Below are positions 42,797-51,308 of a DNA stretch of 64,000 bases, piece after piece (positions within the stretch are counted from its first letter, which is position 1; every line of letters starts with the position of its first letter). The stretch is from Salmonella enterica subsp. diarizonae. GTDB taxonomy: Bacteria > Pseudomonadota > Gammaproteobacteria > Enterobacterales > Enterobacteriaceae. The DNA is taken from NCBI RefSeq assembly GCF_008692785.1, contig NZ_VXJV01000006.1, positions 186,001 to 250,000 on the forward strand, written 5' to 3'. The translations under genes and the position numbers were made by a program. The notes under the pieces were generated by a model that had not been told where the DNA came from, searched no databases, and saw only the letters and a list, made by a program, of their open reading frames with translations.

Positions 42797-43528
42797 ATGA
42801 AAAAAGTTCTGATTGCCGCGCTAATTGCAGGCTTTAGCCTTTCCGCTACAGCAGCCCAGACCATTCGTTTTGCGACCGAAGCATCCTATCCTCCGTTCGA
42901 ATCGATGGATGCTAATAACAAGATTGTCGGCTTTGACGTCGACCTGGCCAACGCGCTATGTAAAGAGATCGACGCCACCTGTACCTTTACCAATCAGGCG
43001 TTCGACAGCCTGATCCCCAGCCTGAAATTCCGCCGCTTCGACGCTGTAATGGCGGGAATGGATATCACGCCGGAACGTGAAAAGCAGGTGCTGTTTACTA
43101 CGCCATATTACGACAACTCCGCGCTGTTTATTGGTCAGCAGGGTAAATATACCAGCGTCGATCAACTGAAAGGTAAGAAAGTCGGCGTACAGAACGGTAC
43201 GACGCACCAGAAATTCATCATGGATAAACATCCGGAAATCACCACCGTACCGTATGACAGCTATCAGAACGCGAAGCTGGATCTACAAAATGGCCGTATC
43301 GACGCCGTTTTCGGCGACACGGCGGTCGTGACCGAATGGCTGAAAGCCAATCCTAAGCTGGCACCGGTCGGCGATAAAGTCACCGATAAAGATTATTTCG
43401 GCACTGGTCTGGGTATCGCGGTACGCCAGGGCAATACCGAGCTGCAGCAGAAATTCAATACTGCGCTGGAAAAAGTGAAGAAAGATGGGACTTACGAGAC
43501 CATCTATAACAAATGGTTCCAGAAGTAA
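42797..43528 (+). CDS. artI: Arginine-transport periplasmic binding protein ArtI
   Basis: Solute-binding protein (243 aa) of the SBP_bac_3 family. Signal peptide MKKVLIAALIAGFSLSATAA, then FATEASYPPFESMDANNKIVGF, with the family's amino-acid carboxylate/amino contacts and DITPEREKQVLFTTPYY. Starts 17 bases after artP. A close paralogue, artJ, follows the operon. Codon and residue similarity between artI and artJ shows a family duplication. Confidence 0.95.
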   Translation: MKKVLIAALIAGFSLSATAAQTIRFATEASYPPFESMDANNKIVGFDVDLANALCKEIDATCTFTNQAFDSLIPSLKFRRFDAVMAGMDITPEREKQVLFTTPYYDNSALFIGQQGKYTSVDQLKGKKVGVQNGTTHQKFIMDKHPEITTVPYDSYQNAKLDLQNGRIDAVFGDTAVVTEWLKANPKLAPVGDKVTDKDYFGTGLGIAVRQGNTELQQKFNTALEKVKKDGTYETIYNKWFQK

Positions 43529-43534
43529 TCTTTG

Positions 43535-44251
43535 ATGAACGAATTTTTTCCTTTAGCAAGCGCCGCCGGGATGACCGTCGGCCTTGCCGTCTGCGCGCTG
43601 ATCATTGGCCTCGCGTTAGCCATGTTCTTTGCCGTCTGGGAGTCCGTAAAATGGCGCCCGATTGCCTGGATGGGTTCCGCGCTGGTTACTATTTTGCGCG
43701 GCCTGCCGGAAATTCTGGTGGTGCTGTTTATCTATTTCGGCTCCTCGCAGCTCCTGCTTACGCTGTCTGACGGGTTTACCCTCCATCTCGGCTTTGCACA
43801 GATCCCAGTGCAAATGGAGATTGAGAACTTTGATGTCAGTCCTTTCCTGTGCGGTGTGATTGCGTTGTCCCTGCTGTATGCGGCCTATGCGTCGCAGACG
43901 CTACGCGGCGCGTTGAAAGCCGTTCCGTCGGGTCAGTGGGAGTCGGGTCAGGCACTGGGATTATCAAAGACGGCAATTTTTTTCCGTCTGGTGATGCCGC
44001 AGATGTGGCGTCACGCCCTGCCAGGGCTGGGTAATCAGTGGCTGGTGTTGCTAAAAGATACGGCGCTGGTCAGCCTTATCAGCGTTAACGATCTGATGTT
44101 GCAGACAAAAAGTATTGCCACCCGCACCCAGGAACCGTTTAACTGGTACATTATTGCGGCGGCTATTTACCTGGTCATTACGCTGATCAGTCAGTACATT
44201 CTCAAACGCATAGACCTGCGCGCGACACGTTTTGAGCGGAGGCCGAACTAA
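43535..44251 (+). CDS. artQ: Arginine ABC transporter permease ArtQ
   Basis: Inner-membrane permease (238 aa) with about five helices and the ABC EAA-type loop [20 protein letters not shown]. Starts six bases after artI; ATG 43535 is chosen over TTG 43532. The stop TAA shares its last A with the artM ATG (TAATG). Confidence 0.95.
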   Translation: MNEFFPLASAAGMTVGLAVCALIIGLALAMFFAVWESVKWRPIAWMGSALVTILRGLPEILVVLFIYFGSSQLLLTLSDGFTLHLGFAQIPVQMEIENFDVSPFLCGVIALSLLYAAYASQTLRGALKAVPSGQWESGQALGLSKTAIFFRLVMPQMWRHALPGLGNQWLVLLKDTALVSLISVNDLMLQTKSIATRTQEPFNWYIIAAAIYLVITLISQYILKRIDLRATRFERRPN

Positions 44252-44919
44252 TGCTTGAGTATTTACCTGAACTGCTAAAAGGGCTACACACCAGCCTGAC
44301 GTTGACCGTGGCTTCTATTGCCGTCGCTCTGGTGCTGGCGTTAGTTTTTACCATCATCCTGACGCTAAAAACGCCGTTCGTGGTGTGGCTGGTGCGCGGC
44401 TATATCACGTTGTTTACCGGCACGCCGTTGTTGGTGCAAATTTTCCTGATCTACTACGGACCCGGCCAATTCCCGACGCTGCAAGAGTATCCAATACTCT
44501 GGCATCTACTGTCTGAACCGTGGCTATGCGCGCTGATCGCGTTGTCGCTAAACAGCGCCGCTTACACCACGCAGCTATTTTATGGCGCGATTCGCGCGAT
44601 TCCGGAAGGTCAGTGGCAGTCCTGCGGCGCGCTGGGGATGAGTAAAAAAGATACGCTGGCGATCTTGTTGCCCTATGCGTTTAAACGCGCCCTCTCCTCT
44701 TACTCTAATGAGGTGGTACTGGTCTTCAAAAGTACCTCGCTGGCCTATACCATCACCTTGATGGAAGTCATGGGTTACAGTCAATTGCTCTATGGTCGCA
44801 CCTACGATGTGATGGTATTTGGCGCGGCAGGCGTAATTTACCTGGTCGTCAACGGTCTATTGACGCTGATGATGCGTTTGATTGAGCGTAAAGCCCTGGC
44901 GTTTGAGCGGCGCAATTAA
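44251..44919 (+). CDS. artM: Arginine ABC transporter permease ArtM
   Basis: Second permease (222 aa), partner of ArtQ, with about five transmembrane helices and the EAA loop AIRAIPEGQWQSCGALGMSK. Overlaps artQ by one base, so it is translationally coupled. Last gene of artPIQM; a REP palindrome and a terminator follow. Confidence 0.95.
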   Translation: MLEYLPELLKGLHTSLTLTVASIAVALVLALVFTIILTLKTPFVVWLVRGYITLFTGTPLLVQIFLIYYGPGQFPTLQEYPILWHLLSEPWLCALIALSLNSAAYTTQLFYGAIRAIPEGQWQSCGALGMSKKDTLAILLPYAFKRALSSYSNEVVLVFKSTSLAYTITLMEVMGYSQLLYGRTYDVMVFGAAGVIYLVVNGLLTLMMRLIERKALAFERRN

Positions 44920-44921
44920 CC

Positions 44922-44957
44922 AGGCAGGATAAGACGTTCGCGCCGCCATCCGGCAAT
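44922..44957. repeat. REP element after artM
   Basis: AGGCAGGATAAGACG followed by TTCGCGCCGCCATCCGGCAA is a REP palindrome starting three bases after the artM stop. Confidence 0.8.
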
Positions 44958-45010
44958 TGTCTAATGGCGCTGCGATTATCAAGTCTCCGATGCATAATAT
45001 TGAATAAATC

Positions 45011-45044
45011 AGACGGACAAGTGGTTAACCTGTCCGTCTTTTTT
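45011..45044 (+). terminator. artPIQM terminator
   Basis: A 9-bp stem AGACGGACA / TGTCCGTCT with an 11-base loop that is itself partly palindromic (GGTTAACC), then TTTTTT. Confidence 0.88.
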
Positions 45045-45052
45045 CATTCTCA

Positions 45053-45091
45053 ATAAAATATTTAATCATTTATATTGCATATAAATTCAAA
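45053..45091 (+). promoter_or_regulatory. Putative ArgR operator upstream of artJ
   Basis: Two ARG-box-like 18-bp palindromes separated by 3 bp: cores AAAATATTTAATCA (45055-45068) and TGCATATAAATTCA (45076-45089). The second matches TGAAT-W4-ATTCA at all but one position. This is the classical two-box ArgR layout, 65 bp before artJ. Confidence 0.75.
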
Positions 45092-45155
45092 TAATGGCAT
45101 TGTAAATCTATGCCGCAGATACGGCGCATAATCATAAGATTACGGGAGTGACATC

Positions 45156-45887
45156 ATGAAAAAGTTAGTTCTGGCTGCATTACTCGCCTCTTTTGCCACT
45201 GGCAGCATCGCCGCTGAAAAAATCAATTTCGGTGTTTCCGCCACCTATCCACCGTTTGAATCCCTGGATGCGAGCAATAAAATTGTGGGCTTTGATATCG
45301 ATCTGGCGACCGCATTATGCAAACAAATGCAGGCAGAATGTACTTTTACCAATCATGCTTTCGATAGCCTTATCCCGGCGCTGAAATTCAGAAAATATGA
45401 TGCGGTAATTTCCGGAATGGACATTACCCCGGAGCGCAGCAAACAGGTCGCCTTTAGCAACCCCTATTATGCAAACTCCGCGCTGGTGATTGCGAAAAAA
45501 GAGACGTATAAAACCTTTGCCGACCTAAAAGGTAAGCGTATCGGTATGGAAAACGGCACCACGCATCAGAAATATCTCCAGGATAAACATCCGGAGGTCA
45601 AAACCGTGGCCTACGATAGCTACCAGAATGCGATTATCGACCTGAAAAATGGCCGTATTGACGGCGTCTTTGGCGATACCGCGGTGGTCAATGAGTGGCT
45701 GAAAACGAATCCGCAACTGGGTCCGGCAACAGAGAAAGTGACTGACCCGCAATACTTCGGCACCGGGCTTGGCATCGCGGTGCGTCCGGACAATAAAGCG
45801 CTGCTGGAAAAACTGAATAATGCGCTGACGGCCATTAAAGCGGACGGCACTTATCAGAAAATCAGCGATCAGTGGTTCCCGCAGTAA
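45156..45887 (+). CDS. artJ: Arginine-binding periplasmic protein ArtJ
   Basis: High-affinity arginine-binding protein (243 aa), paralogue of ArtI. Signal peptide MKKLVLAALLASFATGSIAA; mature part has SATYPPFESLDASNKIVGF and DITPERSKQVAFSNPYY. It is monocistronic with its own ArgR-type promoter and delivers arginine to ArtQMP. CGGGAG lies 9 bases before the ATG. Confidence 0.96.
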   Translation: MKKLVLAALLASFATGSIAAEKINFGVSATYPPFESLDASNKIVGFDIDLATALCKQMQAECTFTNHAFDSLIPALKFRKYDAVISGMDITPERSKQVAFSNPYYANSALVIAKKETYKTFADLKGKRIGMENGTTHQKYLQDKHPEVKTVAYDSYQNAIIDLKNGRIDGVFGDTAVVNEWLKTNPQLGPATEKVTDPQYFGTGLGIAVRPDNKALLEKLNNALTAIKADGTYQKISDQWFPQ

Positions 45888-45970
45888 GACGCATGTTATT
45901 AGCCCATCGTATTGCCAAATGACAGCGTAAATGCCTTATTCAGCCCACGGGTCGCAATCAGGAAATCATC

Positions 45971-46095
45971 CAGGCCTGATAAGCGCAGCACCATCGGGCA
46001 TTCTATAATTTGTCATCAGTCTCAATCGCCTGCATCAACAGGCGATTCGCACTAATACCTGCCGGGTGGCGCTGACGCGTACCCGGCTTACAACG
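45971..46095. repeat. BIME: two REP elements around a hairpin
   Basis: REP-like CAGGCCTGATAAGCGCAGC (45971 on), a perfect 9-bp hairpin AATCGCCTG-CATCAA-CAGGCGATT (46024-46047), and a second REP starting TGCCGGGTGGCGCTGACGCG (46059-46095). Lies between convergent artJ and the sulfatase gene and probably ends or protects both mRNAs. Confidence 0.78.
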
Positions 46096-46106
46096 TTGTA
46101 ACGTTC

Positions 46107-47594
46107 TTAGGCAATGTCCAGACCCAGACGGCGATACTGCTCCGCCGGGGCATCATTTTCTTTCATCAAGCGAATAAGTAAGTTGATCATCCTTGCTTCG
46201 ATGGCCTCATCACGAATGGGATGTTGCTGCTGCGGATCGTCTCTGAGATCAAACAAGAGATGACCAAAGCTATTCACACCTTTATATTTTTCCCTGGCCG
46301 GAATACGTAATACCTGAAGCCCTTTAGTAAAGTTAAACGGAGGTGCCAAAGATAATTTTCCCAGTTCATCCACGTCATAACGCGCATTCATCTTGATCGG
46401 CATTAACGTGTAGTTCGCAATATCATGCTCACGCCCCGGCTGTGCGGCCCGCATGTAAACGTAGCGTCCGTCGGTAACATTGACATGCCCGCTAAACACG
46501 CCAAACAGCGCGCCTTCCCTGACGGATTCATTACTGGCAATCACTTTCGCCAACGCTTGTCCCTGAACGTCCGCGGGAATGGGTTGCTGAAAATAATCCA
46601 GTAGCGTTGGTGCCCAGTCAATCATCTGTACCAACGATTGCCGTCGCGCTCCGCATACCGCGCTGCGCGGGTCCCAGATAAACAGCGGGCTATTCGCCAC
46701 CTCGTTATAATAGGGCATCTGATTTTTAGCCCACCAGCCGTGCTCTCCCAGTAAGAAGCCGTGATCGGTACCGACAATCAGCATCGTATCGCGCCAAAGA
46801 TTGCGTTCATCCATAAGATCAAGAATGCGTCCCAGATTGCGGTCGCACATGGAAACCAGGGCCCGATAACGACAGCGAATATGCGCAATCGCCTCCTCAC
46901 TTTCACTGACTTTGCCACGCGGCCAGTCATAGTGTGGGCCTTGCCACTCATCGTCATAGAGCGATAAATATTCCTCGGTGGTATAAAACGGTTCATGCGG
47001 ATCGAACGTCTCAACCTGCAATAACCAATTATCTTCGGCATGATTTTTATGGATAAAATCGCACCCGGCGTCAAAAACTTTTGTCTGAGGAAAATCGGCT
47101 TCCTGCTGAATATATTCGCGATTTGCCCAGTCTTGACGCCACAACCCGGAAACACCGCCTCCGGTTTGTTTTTGTGGGATGCGCAGCACTTCCGGAATGG
47201 GCGGCTCGCCAACGCTCGCCTTCCAGTGGTCGCCCTCCTGCCCGCGCACTACGTCCCAGGAGCTATAGCGGTTATGGTAGTTACCGCCGCCATCTTCCCA
47301 GTAATGCAAGTGATCGCTGATAAGATGGGTGTAGATACCCGCTTTTTTCAGTAATTCCGGCATAGAATCATCAAAGGGTTCCAGCGGCCCCCACTCACGA
47401 TGCAGGAAATTATAGCGCCCGGTGTGCAGCTCCCGACGGGCTGGCATGCAGGGCATACTGCCGACATAACTATTGTCAAAGGTGGCGGCATGTGTCGCCA
47501 AACGTTGAAAATTAGGCGCTTTTGTTAGTAAATCGCCATAGGGCGGCAAATAGTTTTTATTCAGACTGTCAAACAGCAGAATAATCGCTTTCAT
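46107..47594 (-). CDS. Cytoplasmic type I sulfatase
   Basis: Alkaline-phosphatase-fold sulfatase (495 aa). The formylglycine signature C-x-P-x-R-x4-T-G is intact (C49, P51, R53, T58, G59), so Cys49 would be converted to formylglycine by an anaerobic sulfatase-maturing enzyme or FGE, neither encoded nearby. Metal-site patterns include ILLFDSLNKNYLPPYG near the N-terminus and the GTDHGFLLGEHGWW stretch. No signal peptide is visible, so the enzyme should act in the cytoplasm, unlike most enterobacterial sulfatases. It follows the PTS IIB gene by 9 bases. Substrate inferred: a sulfated sugar or polyol brought in by the linked PTS. A phosphonate or phosphodiester hydrolase of the same fold is possible. 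Confidence 0.87.
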   Translation of the reverse strand: MKAIILLFDSLNKNYLPPYGDLLTKAPNFQRLATHAATFDNSYVGSMPCMPARRELHTGRYNFLHREWGPLEPFDDSMPELLKKAGIYTHLISDHLHYWEDGGGNYHNRYSSWDVVRGQEGDHWKASVGEPPIPEVLRIPQKQTGGGVSGLWRQDWANREYIQQEADFPQTKVFDAGCDFIHKNHAEDNWLLQVETFDPHEPFYTTEEYLSLYDDEWQGPHYDWPRGKVSESEEAIAHIRCRYRALVSMCDRNLGRILDLMDERNLWRDTMLIVGTDHGFLLGEHGWWAKNQMPYYNEVANSPLFIWDPRSAVCGARRQSLVQMIDWAPTLLDYFQQPIPADVQGQALAKVIASNESVREGALFGVFSGHVNVTDGRYVYMRAAQPGREHDIANYTLMPIKMNARYDVDELGKLSLAPPFNFTKGLQVLRIPAREKYKGVNSFGHLLFDLRDDPQQQHPIRDEAIEARMINLLIRLMKENDAPAEQYRRLGLDIA

Positions 47595-47603
47595 GACTCA
47601 CCC

Positions 47604-47924
47604 TCATTTGTTGAGCAGGTGCGGAAAATTTTTCTCTACCACGTCGTAAATCTGTTTACCTATTGATTCACCATCCATGATATTTTCAATGGGAATGAGA
47701 TATTGTCCGTGTTTAGGATCGAGGCTGACAACATCAAGCAATTTTTTCGAAATTGCATAAATATCAGCCCAGTCGGTAAATCCACCGACCTCTCCTGCCG
47801 CCGTATGTTCCATAGCAAAAGAGAAGTTATATTTTACTAGCGCTTTTTTAACAACAGTCTGTAGCATTACGCTACTACCTACGCCATAACCACATACGAA
47901 TAAAATATTTACAGAATCTTTCAT
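47604..47924 (-). CDS. PTS IIB component, ascorbate/SgaB-like
   Basis: Small phosphocarrier (106 aa) of the PTS lactose/ascorbate IIB fold. The phosphorylated Cys11 lies in the P-loop VCGYGVGSSVM. It would take phosphate from a IIA domain and pass it to the sugar moved by the IIC gene upstream. No IIA gene is present in the block, so phosphate must come from another system, such as an UlaC-like IIA. Starts 29 bases after IIC and ends 9 bases before the sulfatase. Confidence 0.9.
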   Translation of the reverse strand: MKDSVNILFVCGYGVGSSVMLQTVVKKALVKYNFSFAMEHTAAGEVGGFTDWADIYAISKKLLDVVSLDPKHGQYLIPIENIMDGESIGKQIYDVVEKNFPHLLNK

Positions 47925-47953
47925 AATAAAATCCTTTATATAAACCGAATCAA

Positions 47954-49282
47954 TTAAATGGAATAAGGACCAAGATGGAACGTTGAAGCAATAAATTTCA
48001 GTAATTCACAAATCGCCGGCCACAAAGTTGCCCAGTCAAATATTCCCGTCCAGCCCACACCTTCTTTTGCCAGCCCGCTTAAAGGAATGGCCCATACCGT
48101 ACCGAAAGTCTGAATAATTCCTAACAAGAAAGTACAAATAATAACGGAACGATATCCCCCCATCCGGTTGGCTAATACGCCGATTGGACCGCCGGAAAAG
48201 AAGAGTGGAACAAAACCAGGCAATACCATAATAGGGCTATGAGTGAGCAGCAGAATGCCCATGGAAAAAATCGTGCCGAAGGTACAAAAGACGAATCCCA
48301 GAGTGGCCGCGTTCGGCGAGAAAGGTAATAAGGCAGCAACATCCACAGCCGGTATGGCGTTAGGAATAAAGCGATCCTGCCATCCTTTAAACGAGCCATT
48401 AATTTCACCCACCATCATCCGCACGCCCTGCAGCAAGATGACCATATACATAGAGAATTGCAGGCCCAGATTGATAATATAGATATACCAGGGTTTGCCT
48501 TTCGCCATTAGCTGTACGTTATCGATCCCTGTCGCCAGTAAAAAACCACCAACGAAGAGCGTCATCACAATGGCGATTGCCGTAACATTGTGGTTAAAAA
48601 TAGCTAACCAACCGGGAAGTTTCAGGTTTTCAGCATCATGCTTTTGCGGATCGCCGAATTTATGCGCGAATTTCGAGAAAAACCACAGTCCCAGCATCTG
48701 GTTATGCGCGATGGTAAAACCTGCGTTATTGGTCACTTTGGCGATGGGCTTAACAATGAGCGTGGTTGAAAACGCCCAAAATACCCCGGTCAATATCCCG
48801 GCAATCACAATTGATTGCACCCAACCGAAACCCAGCCAGAAGACGATTAACCACAGTACCGCTTGCGAATGAGAGACCCCGGTATTGCCGGTAAGAAATA
48901 TACCTTTTGCACCGGTATAACGCCCGAATAAAACTAATACCAGGTTAGTAAAAAACGCCAGTACAAAAACGTATCCGACATAACCGAAATTATCACCCAG
49001 AGCTATTTGCGTCGCGGCTTTCATCGCGTATGAATCCATTAAGTATCCATGCACGCCATAAGCCTTACTTACTGCCACTGCAACCGGTTTAAAAGTAGCT
49101 GAAAATTGAAAGCCGCCAAATAGCACCATCATCAAACCGACCATCGCGCTGATCATACCGGTAATAATTTTTATAGGCGTCTTTTTATCCAGTGTATAGC
49201 CAATACCGACTAATATCCCAATTAATATTGCAGGTTCAGTTAAAAACGTTTGAATAACATCTATAAATTTGGCAAACATCAT
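47954..49282 (-). CDS. PTS IIC component, UlaA/SgaT-like transporter
   Basis: Integral membrane sugar transporter (442 aa) of the ascorbate-type (SgaT/UlaA) PTS family, with about ten to twelve hydrophobic segments. UlaA-like landmarks: FKPVAVAVSKAYGVHGYLMDSY, TGNTGVSHSQA, LKLPGWLAIFNHNVTAIAIVM, GVRMMVGEINGSFKGWQDR, PNAIPAVDVAALLPFSPNA and VLPGFVPLFFSGGPIGVLAN. Divergent enough from UlaA that ascorbate need not be the substrate. Start ATG 49282 is preferred, since GGAGGG lies 7 bases upstream, over ATG 49297. First gene of the PTS-sulfatase operon; AT-richer than its neighbours, suggesting acquisition. Confidence 0.9.
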   Translation of the reverse strand: MMFAKFIDVIQTFLTEPAILIGILVGIGYTLDKKTPIKIITGMISAMVGLMMVLFGGFQFSATFKPVAVAVSKAYGVHGYLMDSYAMKAATQIALGDNFGYVGYVFVLAFFTNLVLVLFGRYTGAKGIFLTGNTGVSHSQAVLWLIVFWLGFGWVQSIVIAGILTGVFWAFSTTLIVKPIAKVTNNAGFTIAHNQMLGLWFFSKFAHKFGDPQKHDAENLKLPGWLAIFNHNVTAIAIVMTLFVGGFLLATGIDNVQLMAKGKPWYIYIINLGLQFSMYMVILLQGVRMMVGEINGSFKGWQDRFIPNAIPAVDVAALLPFSPNAATLGFVFCTFGTIFSMGILLLTHSPIMVLPGFVPLFFSGGPIGVLANRMGGYRSVIICTFLLGIIQTFGTVWAIPLSGLAKEGVGWTGIFDWATLWPAICELLKFIASTFHLGPYSI

Positions 49283-49424
49283 CTGAACGCCCTCCATAAG
49301 CGTACCTATTCGTTGTCATAATTGACCCCTTTACTGACGTTACGTATTGCTTCGCTGATGCTATTAAAATTTATTCGATAAACCGCCTTATCTCATTTTG
49401 CCTTATACGCACTGTAATAATCAA

Positions 49425-49457
49425 AAATAGTCATTGAAAGATTCAAAGTGACTATTT
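49425..49457. repeat. Palindrome A upstream of the PTS operon
   Basis: Arms AAATAGTCA (49425-49433) and TGACTATTT (49449-49457) pair perfectly; inner TTGAA/TTCAA (49434-49438, 49442-49446) extends the symmetry with a 2-base offset. Likely regulator operator. Confidence 0.75.
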
Positions 49458-49489
49458 GTGATTTGATTTGCAAAAATAGAGCAATATAT

Positions 49490-49530
49490 AACCATGATCG
49501 ATCGGTGTTTTTTATCGATCGATTATGGTT
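49490..49530. repeat. Palindrome B upstream of the PTS operon
   Basis: 15-bp arms AACCATGATCGATCG (49490-49504) and CGATCGATTATGGTT (49516-49530) match at 14 of 15 positions around an 11-base spacer. It could be an operator, or a terminator-like hairpin 62-102 bases past the rlmC stop; on the minus strand no T-run follows it. Confidence 0.8.
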
Positions 49531-49591
49531 ATTATTATTTATGGATAATTAAACAGTTAGTATAGATATTTTGTATGCATAACTTCTGGCG

Positions 49592-50719
49592 CTACAGCCT
49601 GCAAAGCAATGTTAACACTTCATAATGCGCGGTATGGGGGAACATATCGAAAAGCTGAACACGTTGAATACGGTAGTTCGGCAGATGGCGAATATCCTGC
49701 GCCATTGTCTTTGCGTTACAGCTTGAATAAATGATAAAACGCGGTGCCATTTGTGCAAGGTAATCGCACAACGGCTTGCCAATGCCGCGGCGGGGAGGAT
49801 TCACCAACACCAGATCGGGCGTTTCGCCTTGTGCGGTGGCGAACTGGGTGGAATCCAGCGCCTGGAAATGAAGGCGGGTTAATCCCAGCTCGGCCGCAGA
49901 TTGCTTCGCGCAGGCAATCGCCTCCGGCGCGATCTCAATACCGGTTAATTGCATCTGCGGCGTCGCGCAGTGCAGGCCGAATCCGCCCACTCCGCAAAAA
50001 AGATCCCACATATGGCGTACCGGCAATTGCCCTACCCAGTCGCGCGCCGTCGCATATAATCGGCTGGCAACCGTAGGGTTAGTTTGAAAGAAACTTTGCG
50101 GGCGAACCCACAGCGGCACATCGTTAAAACGTTCCGCCAGCGCCTGCTGATCCGTCAGGTAGATTTCCGTCTCTCCTTCCATAATCGCCATATGTACCGG
50201 CTGAATATTCGCGGTAATCACCCTGAGCTGCGGCAGTTGCGCGCGCAGCCTCGGTAACGCCGCGCGCAGTTGCCTGAGCTTGTTTTCTGAACGCAACACG
50301 AAGCGTAGCATCATGCCGCCATCAAATTGACTTTCCGTCAGCAACAGGTATTTCAGTTCGCCGCGTTTTCGCGCCACGTTATAAGGCGTGAGCCCGGCGC
50401 GGGCGATAAAGGGTTTTAGCGCGCTGAACACGGGGGCAAAGGAAGCGGGATACAGCGGGCAGCCGCAAAGATCAACCGGCGTACCGTCGCGATGCAGCAT
50501 CCCGAATAGCGGTTTTTCTACACTACCGCTCACGACCATTTTCGCTTTATTACGGAAACCCTGCTCCGGGCCGCCAATCGGCGCACACCACTGTTCAACA
50601 GGCAGTCCGGTCAGCAAACGATGTAAATCGGCTGTTTTTGCGGAAAGTTGCTCGTTAACCGGCTGCGTAATCCATTGACAGGAACGGCAGCGACCCGCGT
50701 CATAGAGTGCGCACTGCAT
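49592..50719 (-). CDS. rlmC: 23S rRNA (uracil-747-C5)-methyltransferase RlmC
   Basis: SAM-dependent enzyme (375 aa; old names rumB, ybjF) that makes m5U747 in 23S rRNA. N-terminal iron-sulfur cysteines C3, C11 and C14 ([12 protein letters not shown]) plus the Cys of [13 protein letters not shown] motif [26 protein letters not shown]; catalytic nucleophile Cys in [14 protein letters not shown]. Complete. Confidence 0.95.
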   Translation of the reverse strand: MQCALYDAGRCRSCQWITQPVNEQLSAKTADLHRLLTGLPVEQWCAPIGGPEQGFRNKAKMVVSGSVEKPLFGMLHRDGTPVDLCGCPLYPASFAPVFSALKPFIARAGLTPYNVARKRGELKYLLLTESQFDGGMMLRFVLRSENKLRQLRAALPRLRAQLPQLRVITANIQPVHMAIMEGETEIYLTDQQALAERFNDVPLWVRPQSFFQTNPTVASRLYATARDWVGQLPVRHMWDLFCGVGGFGLHCATPQMQLTGIEIAPEAIACAKQSAAELGLTRLHFQALDSTQFATAQGETPDLVLVNPPRRGIGKPLCDYLAQMAPRFIIYSSCNAKTMAQDIRHLPNYRIQRVQLFDMFPHTAHYEVLTLLCRL

Positions 50720-50761
50720 ACCAAAAAACCTTCATATTATCCGGGGCGACGATTATACACA

Positions 50762-51235
50762 TTATTGCAGCCGGAAGAACCGACGGCTGGGAGCGGGAAT
50801 AAACAGCAGAAACAGAATTAAAAGATCGGGGAGTTTTTGCATGACCAGTGAATGCAGGATATCACGCTTCGATTCTCCCGCGATACTAAACAGCTCCGGA
50901 TACCCGTAGCCCAACGAGGCCGCCCACAGATAGCCGCTCACAATAATTTGTGTCGCCATGTACGCCCAGCGCGCCCAGCTACGCCCTTTCACCAGCGAAA
51001 ACGCGCAATAAATTTCAATAAAGACCAATACTAAGCTTGCCAGAAAGACCAGGGTTAAGCTCCACGTCTGCACGCTGCGATGAATAAACTCGCCCATCCC
51101 GCGTATGCCGAGGGTATGCATAATCATCAGCACATCGAGACCGCGAATCAAAATAATCGCCATAGCCGCAACCTGCACCAGCGTAGGCACATTTAGACGA
51201 GCATGTGATGAGGTTGATTGCTTTAAAAATCCCAA
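50762..51235 (-). CDS. ybjO: Inner-membrane protein YbjO (DUF2593)
   Basis: Small membrane protein (about 157 aa) with four hydrophobic segments (for example PTLVQVAAMAIILIRGL and VFLASLVLVFIEIYCAF); function unknown. There is no ATG where the E. coli gene starts: the best start is TTG at 51235 (LGFLKQSTSS) with AGGGA nine bases upstream. The next in-frame candidate, GTG 51325, lies within the end of potI and would add 30 residues with no family match. Confidence 0.82.
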   Translation of the reverse strand: MGFLKQSTSSHARLNVPTLVQVAAMAIILIRGLDVLMIMHTLGIRGMGEFIHRSVQTWSLTLVFLASLVLVFIEIYCAFSLVKGRSWARWAYMATQIIVSGYLWAASLGYGYPELFSIAGESKRDILHSLVMQKLPDLLILFLLFIPAPSRRFFRLQ

Positions 51236-51308
51236 TGAATGTCTTCCCTGAAAATGATGCCGCGACCCGCGCGGCAACGCATTGCCATAGTGGAAGATTT
51301 TAGTGGCT

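Larger units (their letters stand above)
49283..49591 (-). promoter_or_regulatory. Regulatory region of the PTS-sulfatase operon
   Basis: AT-rich 309-bp gap between rlmC and IIC with no gene. It contains two long palindromes (separate entries) and between them TGTGA-N6-TTGCA (49457-49472), half a good CRP site. It should hold the operon promoter; I could not fix the -10/-35 with confidence. Confidence 0.6.
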
